Shown piece by piece: positions 45,901 to 54,134 of a DNA stretch of 64,000 bases (position 1 is its first letter; each line of letters begins with the position of its first letter). This DNA comes from Streptomyces nymphaeiformis (lineage in GTDB: Bacteria > Actinomycetota > Actinomycetes > Streptomycetales > Streptomycetaceae). The position numbers and the translations under genes were made by a program. The notes below the pieces were generated by a model that worked only from the letters and a program-made list of their open reading frames with translations, did not search any database and was not told the origin of the DNA. Location: NCBI RefSeq assembly GCF_014203895.1, contig NZ_JACHJY010000002.1:682001-746000 (forward strand), read 5' to 3'.

Positions 45901-48900
45901 CGGTGGTGCCGTTGCTCCCGTGGACGGTGACGCTGTGGCCGCCCGTCCCGTCGACGGAGATCGTGGTGTTGCCGACGTCCACGGCGCTGCCGGGGGCCGG
46001 CTGCGGGACCGCCGGTGCCACCGGGTTGCCCTGGGCGTCGGTGGCGGTGAAGGTGCCGTCGGGGGCGACGTGGATCTCCTGGCCTCCGTGCGCGATGCTC
46101 GCCGATCCGTCCGGGTCGACCGTGGTGGAGCCGGCGATGGTGACGCCGTCGGCGCCGTGGCTGATGCCGTCGAGGCTGAACTTCCCGTTGGGGTTGAGGG
46201 AGAGCGACGTCCCGTCCGGTGTGCTGAACGTGATCTCCAGCGGGGAGAACGCGATCGTCCCGCCGCCGCCCGCGGCCGCACCGCCACCGGCGCCGTCGGT
46301 CGTGATGCCGCCCGTGGCGAGACCGCCGCCGGGACCGACCGTCACCTGCGGCTGACCGCCCGGCGGGGTCACGTCGAGACCGCCGCCCGGCTTGGTGACG
46401 ACCGAACCGCCGTCCGGAGTGGTGAAGGCGACTCCGGCGGGGCCCGGGGCGCCCACCGCGATGTCGCCGTTCGGGGCGACCGTGAGCGGCGGCTGGCCGC
46501 CGGACGGGTTCAGGTCGAAGGTGCCCTGCGGGGTGACCGACAACGACGTCCCGTCCGGTGTCCCGAGCGTGATGTCGGCCGGGGAGAAGGCGATCGTCCC
46601 GCCCCCGCCGGCGGCCGTGCCGCCACCGGCGCCGTCGGTCGTGATGCCGCCCGTGGCGAGACCGCCGCCGGGACCGACCGTCACCTGCGGCTGACCGCCC
46701 GGCGGGGTCACGTCCAGGGTGCCGCCGGGGCCGTTGAACTGGACGATGTCGGGTCGGGGACCTCCGGTGTCCACGGTGAAGCCGGTGTTGTCGAGGGTGG
46801 TGACGAGGCCTCCGGGGGTGGTGACGGTCGCGCCGCCCCCCGGGGGGATGCTGGTGGTGACGTTGCCGTCCGTGACGGTGAGCGGCCCGCCCGCGCCCTG
46901 CGGGGGCAGGGTGACGGTCTGGCCGCCACCGTCGCCGTTGGCGACGTTCACTCCGCCGTCGGCGGCCACGGAGACCTGCGTCCCGTCCGGGAGGGTGACG
47001 CCACCGCCGGGTGGGCCCGCGGGCGCGTGGATCGTGGTGTTGCCGAAGTTCACGTCGACGGACCCGTCGGCCGGGTGGTGGACCGCCACCGGCTGGCCGC
47101 CGCCCCCCGGGTTGTTGAAGACCGAGGTGACGCCGTTCTGGTTGTCGACGTTCACGCCGCCGCCCCCGACCGACGTGGAGCCGCCGTTCTCCGTCACGGT
47201 GACGCCGGTCGGCGTGGTGATCGTGTTGTTGTTCACGGTGAACTCCGGCGTGGGGGCGCCGTCGCCGGGCGAGCTGAACGTCGTCGTGCCCGCGGCGTCC
47301 TTCGAGACGCCGCCGAAGGGGCCCGAGGTCGAGAAGGTGCCGCCGGGACCCAGCTCCGTGGAGAGCGCGGGCTTCGTCGACGGGGACGGCGCGAACTCGC
47401 CGCCGAAGACGCCTGCGGCCTTCTCCTTGAAGGTCGGGCCCTCGACCGGGGTGGACACCGTGGTCGTGGTGCCGTTCGAGGTGATGGTGTCCCCGGCCGG
47501 GCTCTCGATGGTGTTCGTGCCGTCCACGGTCGTCGAGGTGAAGCCGTCCGGCGTCGTCGTCTTGGTCGACGTCGCGTCGGGGGCCGTCGGCGCGAAGGGG
47601 AGGTCGTCGGCGGGAGGGGCCTCGGCGGCCTTCGGGGCGGGCGGGGTGGTCTTCGTCTCGGTCTTGGCGCCGTCCGGTGTCGTGACCTTCGTCTTGATCT
47701 CGCCCGTGGACGGGTCGGACTTGGTGGTGCCGTTGATGCCGTGGAAGCCCGTCTTCTGTCCCATCCCCTTGGCGTCGACGAACAGCACGTTGGACGGCTT
47801 GAACTGTCCGTTGGCGACACCCAGGCTCTCCAGGGAGAACGCCTTGCCGATGTTGCTCTTGAATTTGCCTTTGGTGACGAAGGCGTCCTTGATGCTGTTG
47901 GCGAACTTCGTGCCGCCGAAGACGGTGAGCGCCCCGGCCGTGGCCGCGCCGAGCGCAGCGCCCTTGGCCGCCGACGCGGCGTCGAACTTCTTGCCGTCGA
48001 ACACAGCCGTCAGGCCGCTCGCGACGAAGCCCAGGGCGAACTCGGTGCCCGCGTCGATCGTGAACTTGGCACCGAGGGCCAGCGCGGGCGATGCCTTGAG
48101 TCCGATGAGCCCCTTGCCCAGCGGATCGATGATCTTACGGACGAACGTCGAGCTCTTCAGGGCGCCCGTGACCGCCGCGGCAGTCGTCCCGATCCCCTTG
48201 CCCACCTTGGCCAGGAACGGCGCGAACTTGGCCAGCTTCCCGGCCGCCGCGACGACCTTGCCGAGCCCGCCGAGCAGCACCCCGCCGGGCACGAGCGTGA
48301 GCAGGCCGATGATGATGTCGCCGGCGTCGATCTTCCCTTGTGACACCATGCGGATCACCGACACCGCGAACAGCACCGCGCCCAGGATGAGCCCCACGAC
48401 CGGCAGGAACACCGCGACGATCGCGACGAGGATGCCCGCGATGATCTCCACCAGCGGGTTGTCCGCGAGGAAGTCGCCGAACGCCTTCACGAAGTCCCGT
48501 GCCGGAATGGCCTGCTCGGCAGCCTCGTCGAGGATGACGGAGGCCTTCCGGGACCCGTCCTCCCGCAGGCGCTGGGCGTCGCGGCCGAGCGCCACGGCCG
48601 CCGACAGCTGCTCCTTCGCCGCGTCCACCTCGCCCTGCCGCTCCCGCTGGGCCTCGGCCTGCTCCGGCGTCGCGTCGGGAGCGAGCGCCGGCACCTCCGC
48701 CCCGGCGGTCCCGGCCACCTCCTGCCCCTGGTCGATCGCCCGGTCCAGCATCGACTGGGCGTCGGTCAGGGTGGTGGCGTACTCGTCGTACGCGCTCGCG
48801 GCCGTACGGAAGGAGTCCCTGGTCTTCTCCAGGAGCCCCGGCAGGTCCTTGCCCACACGCGTCTTCAGGGCGTCCATCGCCTGGCCCTTGCCCCGGCGGA

Positions 48901-49057
48901 TCGCCCCGTCGTCGCGCAGCAGGTCGACGGCCTCGCCCGCCCCGTCGCCCAGTTCCCGATACGTCCCGGCCAGAGTCCTGATCGCCTCGGGGTCTCCCGG
49001 GGTGGGATCCTCCCCGAACCCCAGAACCTCCCAGCCCGTGGTGTGCCGACGCGCCAT
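42971..49057 (-). CDS. 2028-residue repetitive putative type VII substrate
   Basis: The N-terminal ~170 residues are a helical WXG/LXG-like module (DPEAIRTLAGTYRELGDGAG, FRTAASAYDEYATTL). Hydrophobic segments follow at about 205-245 (VEIIAGILVAIVAVFLPVVG) and 258-275 (IIIGLLTLVPGGVLLGGLG). A Gly/Thr-rich low-complexity domain fills about 480-1870 (motifs such as TTTVSSGP and GGTTVTTSA), and a ~130-residue C-terminal domain follows (YGYEALTSIIKGAVGQAVS). The plan is that of polymorphic toxins, but no toxin catalytic motif is recognisable. It is the first gene on the minus strand of the ESX locus, upstream of the WXG100 gene and eccC. The long open frames on the opposite strand here reflect its composition. 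Confidence 0.85.
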   Translation of the reverse strand: MARRHTTGWEVLGFGEDPTPGDPEAIRTLAGTYRELGDGAGEAVDLLRDDGAIRRGKGQAMDALKTRVGKDLPGLLEKTRDSFRTAASAYDEYATTLTDAQSMLDRAIDQGQEVAGTAGAEVPALAPDATPEQAEAQRERQGEVDAAKEQLSAAVALGRDAQRLREDGSRKASVILDEAAEQAIPARDFVKAFGDFLADNPLVEIIAGILVAIVAVFLPVVGLILGAVLFAVSVIRMVSQGKIDAGDIIIGLLTLVPGGVLLGGLGKVVAAAGKLAKFAPFLAKVGKGIGTTAAAVTGALKSSTFVRKIIDPLGKGLIGLKASPALALGAKFTIDAGTEFALGFVASGLTAVFDGKKFDAASAAKGAALGAATAGALTVFGGTKFANSIKDAFVTKGKFKSNIGKAFSLESLGVANGQFKPSNVLFVDAKGMGQKTGFHGINGTTKSDPSTGEIKTKVTTPDGAKTETKTTPPAPKAAEAPPADDLPFAPTAPDATSTKTTTPDGFTSTTVDGTNTIESPAGDTITSNGTTTTVSTPVEGPTFKEKAAGVFGGEFAPSPSTKPALSTELGPGGTFSTSGPFGGVSKDAAGTTTFSSPGDGAPTPEFTVNNNTITTPTGVTVTENGGSTSVGGGGVNVDNQNGVTSVFNNPGGGGQPVAVHHPADGSVDVNFGNTTIHAPAGPPGGGVTLPDGTQVSVAADGGVNVANGDGGGQTVTLPPQGAGGPLTVTDGNVTTSIPPGGGATVTTPGGLVTTLDNTGFTVDTGGPRPDIVQFNGPGGTLDVTPPGGQPQVTVGPGGGLATGGITTDGAGGGTAAGGGGTIAFSPADITLGTPDGTSLSVTPQGTFDLNPSGGQPPLTVAPNGDIAVGAPGPAGVAFTTPDGGSVVTKPGGGLDVTPPGGQPQVTVGPGGGLATGGITTDGAGGGAAAGGGGTIAFSPLEITFSTPDGTSLSLNPNGKFSLDGISHGADGVTIAGSTTVDPDGSASIAHGGQEIHVAPDGTFTATDAQGNPVAPAVPQPAPGSAVDVGNTTISVDGTGGHSVTVHGSNGTTVTIANGTTTVSSGPVQASHGPAGVTGTIGGGPNPVQLHQGPGGVTTVSQGGTTVTTSAGGPTTAGPQGQPAAVTVDGPTGTTPAQVTTADGSTTSVHADGTVTKSAPAGPGSQTVTVGGAGSGTTVTVGTDGTAVSSGPLQAGHGPNGTTGSVGTLNPVHVDQTPGGATTISQGGTSVTTSADGPTTVGQQGQPPSVTVAPATANGPTQVTTSGGSTSTLTGDGAQTSVGGTGTAGATVHQDGSVTTQAPAGPHTTVTHGPNGTTATDNGGAFGVDHTGTATSGPVTVTAGTGAGNTPVATLTDTTAGGAQADVGANGIDSQGVTTTTGPNGEATFTHQPAGGGITTVSSGPDGTITTQNPDGSSVQVPPRTAPAPGGVGPVAAPAPTTVTNGNGATLSTDGQTVTYDANGVTTTLGNDGNGPTTTTIHHESGVGHTIDGTGQLTVHNSPSDAAITATHTHVTVNTPQQEGWGLFGSPEMTGGQNTLSNGPNGPTITTHGADPVSEPGSTVVHGPNQGGPEGEFSVTYGPASGTFAPGGVTGLGPSGTHLDPTTHTPIDTAGNPLGNGPGQTSISTVGGDGNSGITVPTPGGGPTLHHDGFYGGGTTVGTGTTTVSKSPGDVENAGTAGQKAGVIDGPHNPLDPAPAPGPETFTVAGNGNGGPSLDVPVGGTDGSTVHGGPFDVKATGGGAFEVSVAGGGNGPNDKVAIGPDGTLAGPGVAAPAQPGGPQQVTLSDGTTVTGGPGTQPVVTPPGGGGPTTTVNNGTATTTDPAGGATITQNPDGTATFTGTAAGETTTFTVTPDGVTGTVTTTGQNGQPATFHVDLKNNGAVEVTDVNGATLTKLDAAGSFNEQHTPIHDYHANTGGPTSVTSLHEYGYEALTSIIKGAVGQAVSVGYEVGAKGADPQTALENAGIKLGYGVGNSLAGKKIENDYGFKTKGPEVPLASLPQKTLGGLNAAQDTELANPPEEAPIKV
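46206..46713 (-). repeat. 339-bp near-identical direct duplication inside the giant gene
   Basis: The segments 46206-46374 and 46545-46713 are spaced by exactly 339 bp (113 codons) and are nearly identical over about 120-170 bp. They encode the module QPQVTVGPGGGLATGGITTD with TIAFSP. A second, older pair of ~120-residue modules occurs at 45320-45900 (TVSSGPVQASHGPAG versus AVSSGPLQAGHGPNG). Confidence 0.8.
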
Positions 49058-49116
49058 CTTCCAGCTCCTCCCGGATACGAGCCATTCGGCACCTCCTCAC
49101 GAGACGTGCCGCGATC

Positions 49117-49137
49117 CGGTTCAGCTCGTTTGAACCG
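49117..49137. promoter_or_regulatory. 7-bp inverted repeat between divergent secretion genes
   Basis: CGGTTCA, 7 nt and TGAACCG lie in the 160-bp gap between the divergent genes at 49057 and 49218. Its symmetry and location suggest an operator shared by both promoters. Confidence 0.4.
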
Positions 49138-49217
49138 ACACGCGGTCAGGTGCGTTTGACGGCCGACGCGACCAGCGGTGCGCGTCACCAGGCCCCTGCC
49201 GGAGGAGGACGAGAAAG

Positions 49218-50801
49218 ATGCGTGACGCCCCGAGGAAGACGAACGACGCGCGGTGGACGGCGCCGCGGCGCACCACGGCACGCGTGACGGCGGTGTGCGG
49301 CTTCGTGGCCGTGGCCGCGCTGGCGCTGCCCGCACCGGCCCACGCACGGGACTCCGTACGGGCTCAGGCGTCCGCCGCGGCCTTCGCCTCCGTCCAGAAC
49401 CGGCTCCCTCAGGCCGTACGTGCCGAGGAGTTGACGAAGTACTACGTGATCAAGGCCCCGCAGAACAGAGGCGGTCAGCAGGAGACCCTGTTCGAGATCG
49501 CGCGGCGCACGCTCGGCGACGGCAACCGGTTCGAGGAGGTGCTGGTCCTCAACAGCGGGCGCCCGCTTCCGGACGGCTCGGTGTTCGTGAGTCCCGAGCA
49601 GCTCGTCCCGGACTTCGCGCTGATCCTGCCGGAGGACGCGAAGGGGCCGGGCGTGGAGTTCGGCGTGCTGCCCGAGGCGGCCGTCGACGCGTCGGCGAGC
49701 ACCGGGCAGAGCGCGGCCCCCGCTGTCCGTACCGCCACCGGCCGGACGGCGGGATCCCTCGGCGTGTTCGGCAACCGGATCCAGCTGCCCTGGCTGATCG
49801 GCGGCATCGGCGGCGTCGCCGCCCTGACCCTGGCGATCGTCGCGCGCCGTCGCATCGCCCGAGCCGCCCGCGCGTCGGGCTCCACGATCGCCCGGGGCGC
49901 CCGTGTGCTGCGGCCCCGACTCCCACGCGGCCTCGCGCTCGCGCTCCGCCGTCGCCGGCGCACCGTGCTGGCTCGGCGGCTCGCGGCGGACACCCGCACG
50001 CCGGTGGTGGTGCGGCAGGCACTGCGCGAGCTGATCCCCGCTGCCGGCGCGGAGGCGAAGACGGAGCGGCCGGTACGCGTCTACAGCGTGCTCGCCGAAC
50101 CCACGAAGCTGCTCGCCTCGGTGTCGGGCGGCCACACGGCCCCCGCGCCGTGGACCGCGCTGGACATGAACCGCTGGGAGCGCACCGGGCTGCCCGTCGT
50201 CGTCGAGAGCGATCCGACGGCCGACCCGACACTGGCGCTGCCCCACCTCGCCAGGCTCGGAGTGAGCGACCGGGGGGCGCAGGCCATGGTGGACCTCGGG
50301 CAGATCAACGGCGCGCTCAGCATCCGCGGCGACCTCACCGTCGCCCAGGACACCGTGGCGGCGCTGGTGCGCGGGCTCCTCGAACTCCCCCGGCAGAGCA
50401 CGGTGGTCGTGTCGGTGGACCCGAGCGCGAGCGCACTGCCCGGCCTCAACGGTGTGGTGCGGGTCCGCGGGGTGGCGGAGGTGCGGGACAAGGCGCCCGA
50501 GGAGGTTCTCAACGCCGCCGAGGAGCTGGGCGTGGGTCTGGTGCGCGGGGTCGCCCGAAGCGGCGAGGTCACCGGATTCATCGTGCTCCAGGACGCGCCG
50601 ACCGCCGAGGAGGCACGGGCTCTCGCGGACCTGTCCGCGCCCGCGGGCGGCGGCTGGATCGTCCTGGCCGTCGGTGACGTGCCCGGCGCGCACTGGCGGT
50701 GGTACGCGGATTCCGACGGCACCGTGGACCTGGGCGTGCTCGGCCTCCGCGTGACCGTCCCCACACAGACGCTGGCGGGCGCGGGCACCGGACGGGTGTG
50801 A
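49218..50801 (+). CDS. membrane protein with LysM-like domain, type VII locus
   Basis: A 527-residue protein. An N-terminal hydrophobic segment (AVCGFVAVAALALPAPAHA) resembles a signal peptide. A LysM-like module follows at about 70-130 (YYVIKAPQNRGGQQETLFEI, VLVLNSGRPLPDGSVFVSPE). A membrane segment (LPWLIGGIGGVAALTLAIVA) is near 195, with a large basic then acidic C-terminal domain. The ribosome-binding site ggaggagga before ATG 49218 is excellent. Orientation divergent from the giant gene suggests an envelope component that supports secretion, perhaps at the peptidoglycan (inference). Confidence 0.8.
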   Translation: MRDAPRKTNDARWTAPRRTTARVTAVCGFVAVAALALPAPAHARDSVRAQASAAAFASVQNRLPQAVRAEELTKYYVIKAPQNRGGQQETLFEIARRTLGDGNRFEEVLVLNSGRPLPDGSVFVSPEQLVPDFALILPEDAKGPGVEFGVLPEAAVDASASTGQSAAPAVRTATGRTAGSLGVFGNRIQLPWLIGGIGGVAALTLAIVARRRIARAARASGSTIARGARVLRPRLPRGLALALRRRRRTVLARRLAADTRTPVVVRQALRELIPAAGAEAKTERPVRVYSVLAEPTKLLASVSGGHTAPAPWTALDMNRWERTGLPVVVESDPTADPTLALPHLARLGVSDRGAQAMVDLGQINGALSIRGDLTVAQDTVAALVRGLLELPRQSTVVVSVDPSASALPGLNGVVRVRGVAEVRDKAPEEVLNAAEELGVGLVRGVARSGEVTGFIVLQDAPTAEEARALADLSAPAGGGWIVLAVGDVPGAHWRWYADSDGTVDLGVLGLRVTVPTQTLAGAGTGRV

Positions 50802-50851
50802 CCTCCCCGCCACACGTACGGAAAAGAAAAACTCCCGGAGTCTGAACCCCC

Positions 50852-50865
50852 GGCCCGCACGGGCC
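50852..50865 (+). terminator. short GC hairpin after the LysM-like gene
   Basis: GGCCCG-CA-CGGGCC followed by gtttg, 50 bp after the stop of 49218-50801. The loop is very tight, so this is a weak candidate. Confidence 0.4.
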
Positions 50866-51056
50866 GTTTGTGAAGTGACGCGCTTCTGGGCGGCGGACCG
50901 AAACGGTATCCGCATCACATACTCCGCCCCGGCAGTCGGCCGACCTCCTCCCCGCTGCCGGGGCGGGCCCCTTCGCAACACGGCGGCGACACCGTCCCCC
51001 AAGAACGCGGAAATGCGGAAATGCGGAAAGCCAGAAATTCGGAAAGAGGGATCCTC

Positions 51057-51974
51057 ATGCGTAAATTCACTGTGGTTCCGGCGGTACTGACGGTCGCGGC
51101 GGTCATGCTGACGGCGGCTTGCGGGGGCTCCCCGGACACGGCTGTGACCGGCGCCGGCTCGCCCGAGCGCCCGGCCGCCTCGGACACCGGGGGGCAGCCC
51201 TCGAAGGCGGGGCGCCTGAGCGTCTGGCAGAGCAAGGAGCTGGGCCCGGTCGTCACGGACGGCGCGGGGTTCACCCTCTACCGCTTCGACCAGGACACGG
51301 CGAACCCGCCCACCTCGAACTGCGCGGAGGGCTGCGCCGCGACCTGGCCTCCGGTGCTCGTCGACGACGCCACGGCGGGCCGCGGCCTGGACGCGGCGCT
51401 GCTCGGTTCGGTGAAGCGCGCCGACGGCTCCCTGCAAGTCACGCTCGCCGGTTGGCCGCTCTACCGCTATGTGAAGGACACAGCGCCCCGGCAGACCCGT
51501 GGGCAGGGCATCGGGGGCACCTGGTTCGCGGCCGCACCCGACGGCACGAAGGCCAAGGAAGGGGCGGGGAGCGGGACCGCGGAGACGACGCCGCCGAGCG
51601 AGCCTCCCGCGCCGAAGGCCCTCCCGGCCCTGTCCACGGTGAAGGACGAGAAGCTCGGCACGATCGTCCGCGACGGCAAAGGACGTACGCTCTACCGCTT
51701 CACCAAGGACACCGCCTGGCCGATGAAGTCCAACTGCCAGGGCGACTGCCTCAAGCTCTGGAAGCCGGCCAGGCTCGTCGACAAGAAGGACCTCAAGGGC
51801 ATCGACCCGAAGCTCGTCATCCCGTACAAGCGCCCGGACGGCACCCAGCAGCTCACTCTCGACTGCTGGCCGCTGTACTGGTATACGGGCGACAAGGAGC
51901 CGGGCGACACCAGCGGCCACGGGGTGAACGGCACGTGGTTCACGGTCCGCCCCGACGGCAAGCTGGCCAAGTAG
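51057..51974 (+). CDS. lipoprotein with two 'secreted repeat' units
   Basis: A 305-residue lipoprotein with lipobox LTAACG (Cys22). Two lipoprotein_15 units follow: residues about 55-160 (LGPVVTDGAGFTLYRFDQD, a CAEGC pair, GWPLYRYVKD) and about 195-305 (LGTIVRDGKGRTLYRFTKD, a CQGDC pair, CWPLYWYTGD, TWFTVRPDGK). An acidic proline linker joins them. The ATG at 51057 follows ggaaagaggg; short gcggaaat repeats lie in its leader. It is a relative of the single-unit lipoprotein at 36508, and the family is reported near redox and copper genes. Confidence 0.88.
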   Translation: MRKFTVVPAVLTVAAVMLTAACGGSPDTAVTGAGSPERPAASDTGGQPSKAGRLSVWQSKELGPVVTDGAGFTLYRFDQDTANPPTSNCAEGCAATWPPVLVDDATAGRGLDAALLGSVKRADGSLQVTLAGWPLYRYVKDTAPRQTRGQGIGGTWFAAAPDGTKAKEGAGSGTAETTPPSEPPAPKALPALSTVKDEKLGTIVRDGKGRTLYRFTKDTAWPMKSNCQGDCLKLWKPARLVDKKDLKGIDPKLVIPYKRPDGTQQLTLDCWPLYWYTGDKEPGDTSGHGVNGTWFTVRPDGKLAK

Positions 51975-52000
51975 CCGCGCCGGCTCCCGGAAGACCGGTC

Positions 52001-52035
52001 AGGGGGCGTTTCGGAGAACATCCGAAACGCCCCCT
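52001..52035 (+). terminator. 15-bp perfect terminator hairpin
   Basis: AGGGGGCGTTTCGGA, gaaca and the exact complement end the lipoprotein gene 27 bp after its stop. There is no T-run. Confidence 0.88.
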
Positions 52036-52289
52036 CCTGAGGTTTTCATCAGTTCTGTGGGTGCGATGGATGGGCTCGTGGGTGGGACTCTGTTGTCGTC
52101 CATGTACCGACTCGGGAGTCGGCTCCTGCAACGCGGCAGCAGGCGTCCGATCCGTCGCAGCGGGGGGGGCGAATGCTGCGATTCACCAGGGACTCGGCTT
52201 CGACGGGGCCTCGGGCATGAGGACGTTGCGGACGTGGGCTTCGGGCCAACGGTGCTCTGCAGGTACGAGCGACGCTCCCCGGCGAAGGT

Positions 52290-52523
52290 GAGGTTGTAGA
52301 GGCGGGCGGTGTTCAGCATGGCCTGGTGAACGCCCTTGTCTTTGAAGCGGCAGCCGTGGAGGATCTTCCACGTCTTCCTGCGTGTGAAGGTGTGCTCGCC
52401 GCGGGCGCGGACCGCGCGGTGGGAAGCGTTGCGCTCCTCCATCCAAGCCGGTAGTTCGGCCTGACCGCGTTCCGGGTTGGGAACGACCGGGCCGGCACCG
52501 CGGTGGCCGCCGTCATCGGGCAC
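52290..52523 (-). pseudogene. IS5-type (DDE_Tnp_4) transposase C-terminal fragment
   Basis: The minus strand reads SHRAVRARGEHTFTRRKTW then KILHGCRFKDKGVHQAML and NTARLYNLTFAG, matching the end of IS5-type DDE transposases including the catalytic glutamate region (RGEH). There is no stop where expected, and the frame runs on into unrelated sequence. The N-terminal two thirds are missing. The adjacent 52036-52290 stretch holds nothing recognisable. Confidence 0.65.
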
Positions 52524-52631
52524 AGTTGTCCTGCCGACCGCGGCCTTCGTGCGAGTCGCTTCCCGCGCTGTGCACCAAAACCGACAGCGACGTCAGTCGC
52601 AGCACGGATGAAGGTGCTCGCCAGAACAGCA

Positions 52632-52670
52632 CAGATGAGGCCCGGATCCACAGGATCCGAGCCTCATCTG
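52632..52670 (-). terminator. terminator of the tRNA gene
   Basis: CAGATGAGGC/GCCTCATCTG arms with inner GGATCC/GGATCC form a hairpin with two internal mismatches, 8 bp past the tRNA 3' end on its strand. Confidence 0.75.
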
Positions 52671-52677
52671 ACTTCAG

Positions 52678-52751
52678 TAGCGGGGACAGGATTTGAACCT
52701 GCGACCTCTGGGTTATGAGCCCAGCGAGCTACCGAGCTGCTCCACCCCGCG
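52678..52751 (-). tRNA. tRNA-Met (initiator, CAU)
   Basis: The minus strand folds into a cloverleaf with anticodon CAU, TTCAAAT T-loop and AGCTCGGTAGCTC D-arm. Three consecutive G:C pairs close the anticodon stem (CTGGG-CTCATAA-CCCAG), and the first acceptor base does not pair, both hallmarks of the initiator. CCA is not encoded. Confidence 0.9.
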
Positions 52752-52771
52752 TCGGTAGGTGCAACACTACG

Positions 52772-53086
52772 CTACCCACGGCACCACCAAGACCAGTTGC
52801 TCAGCTGCGCCGTACGGAAGGGGTTGTACAACGCGGGTGCCCCGAGCAGACACGCGATGCCGGACCGTGTGACGGTGTAGGCGCGGTACTCCCGAGAACT
52901 GCTCTCACGCAGCCCGACGAGTCCCTCGTGCTCCTGCCGGTCCAAGGGCGGCGTCTCCCACTCGCGCGCGGTGATCCGGTCGGATGCCAGAGTCGCGAGC
53001 GAGCCTTCACCGACCCATGCCCAAGCGGGCTGTCCGTCGACGTCGGCCCGCGTCAGACCGTAGACATGGCGCGGGGGAGTGGTCAC
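52772..53086 (-). CDS. small hypothetical protein, promoter region split by an IS
   Basis: A 104-residue protein from GTG 53086 with aagggag upstream. It starts VTTPPRHVYGLTRADVDGQP and has RITAREWETPPLDRQEHEGL and YRAYTVTRSGIACLLGAP. No family is recognised. A 1034-bp IS5-type element has landed 11 bp upstream of the start, on the edge of the ribosome-binding site, so its own promoter is displaced. A truncated homologous start occurs at 13823-13870. Confidence 0.6.
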   Translation of the reverse strand: MTTPPRHVYGLTRADVDGQPAWAWVGEGSLATLASDRITAREWETPPLDRQEHEGLVGLRESSSREYRAYTVTRSGIACLLGAPALYNPFRTAQLSNWSWWCRG

Positions 53087-53100
53087 AACAAGCTCCCTTA

Positions 53101-54134
53101 CGAGCTGGTGCGTGATAGCGGCTGATACGTCGTTGCTGGTGGCTGGCATGATCCGGGTGTGACGATCGTGGTCGACCGGGCGGTTCTCGCGCATCAGTTG
53201 TTCACGGGGGTCTCTCGGCATCATCTCGCCTGTCTGGCTCAGGAGTTGGCCGAGCCGTGGCAGGCAGGTGTCGAGGGGCGCCGTCATGAAGCACGCGGCG
53301 GGGCCAGGAGGCGGGCTGCGGGGGCCGGCGCCCGGCATCAGCTGGTCTTCATGGACCGGCTGGTCGCCACGCTGATTCATCTGCGGCATGATCTGCCGCA
53401 CTCTGTCCTCGCCCTGCTGTTCGGTGTCGACCGCTCCACCGCCACCCGTGCCATCGGAGAGATACGCAGGCTCCCGGCCGAACGAGGCTGCGCGGTTCCC
53501 GACCGCCCTGGTATGCGGCTTCGGACCCTGACAGATGTGTTCGCCTATGCCCAGGCCGAGGGCATCGAGCTGCGGCTGGACGCCACCGAGATCCAGGTCC
53601 GCAGGCCTCCGGCCGGCCGTGGCGGACGCCGGGCGTTCGTCTCGGGCAAGAAGAAGCAGAACACCATGAAGGCCACCGTCATCGCCGACCACCAGGGCCG
53701 CACGCTCTGGACCGATGCCCTGCGACCTGGCCGGATGCACGATGCGACCGCCGCACGCAACGAAGGCATCGCCGTCTGCTTCCAGCACTTCCCAGCCGTG
53801 GAAGTGCTTCTGGACGACGGATACCTCGGCCTCAGACGTGACCACCCCGGCCAGGCGGTCACACCCCCCAGGAAGCCGAACAAGATTGCCCTCCCGCACG
53901 TGCACGCCGCCAGAGAAGAAGCCCGGCACCGACACTCATCGAAGCGCATCACCGTCGAGCACGCGCTCGCCGACCACAAACGCTGGAAGCAGCTGACCCG
54001 GTGGACCCACCGACGCGAAGCTTTGCCTGACACCTACCGGGCCATCGCCGGCCTCGTCTCCGACCGTACCGCCAACGTGTGACCACGACCCCGATCAGGC
54101 AAACACGTCTCCACTGCTATCACGCACCAGCTCG
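53101..54134 (+). mobile_element. complete IS5-family element
   Basis: Terminal inverted repeats of 19 bp (CGAGCTGGTGCGTGATAGC at 53101-53119 and its complement at 54116-54134) bound a single transposase gene. A 3-bp target duplication TTA flanks it at 53098-53100 and 54135-54137. The total of 1034 bp is normal for an IS5 subgroup element. Confidence 0.92.
53159..54082 (+). CDS. IS5-family transposase
   Basis: A 307-residue DDE transposase of the DDE_Tnp_4 type. A helix-turn-helix is in PHSVLALLFGVDRSTATRAI. The DDE residues are candidates in ELRLDATEIQVRRP, VLLDDGYLGL and RITVEHALADHKRW; TLWTDALRPGRMHDATA lies between. All signature blocks are present in a single frame, so the element may be active. 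GTG 53159 is the first start inside the left end, but has no strong ribosome-binding site. Confidence 0.88.
   Translation: MTIVVDRAVLAHQLFTGVSRHHLACLAQELAEPWQAGVEGRRHEARGGARRRAAGAGARHQLVFMDRLVATLIHLRHDLPHSVLALLFGVDRSTATRAIGEIRRLPAERGCAVPDRPGMRLRTLTDVFAYAQAEGIELRLDATEIQVRRPPAGRGGRRAFVSGKKKQNTMKATVIADHQGRTLWTDALRPGRMHDATAARNEGIAVCFQHFPAVEVLLDDGYLGLRRDHPGQAVTPPRKPNKIALPHVHAAREEARHRHSSKRITVEHALADHKRWKQLTRWTHRREALPDTYRAIAGLVSDRTANV

Noticed and set aside
42884..49133. Several very long plus-strand open frames (869, 576, 910 and 804 codons) opposite the giant ESX gene
   Set aside because: They arise from the Gly/Thr-rich, GC-biased codons of the minus-strand gene, have no domains or ribosome-binding sites, and overlap one another.
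52678..52751. tRNA as an attachment site of an integrated element
   Set aside because: No integrase gene and no repeated tRNA 3' end was seen nearby; the neighbouring IS5 element has its own ends and target duplication.
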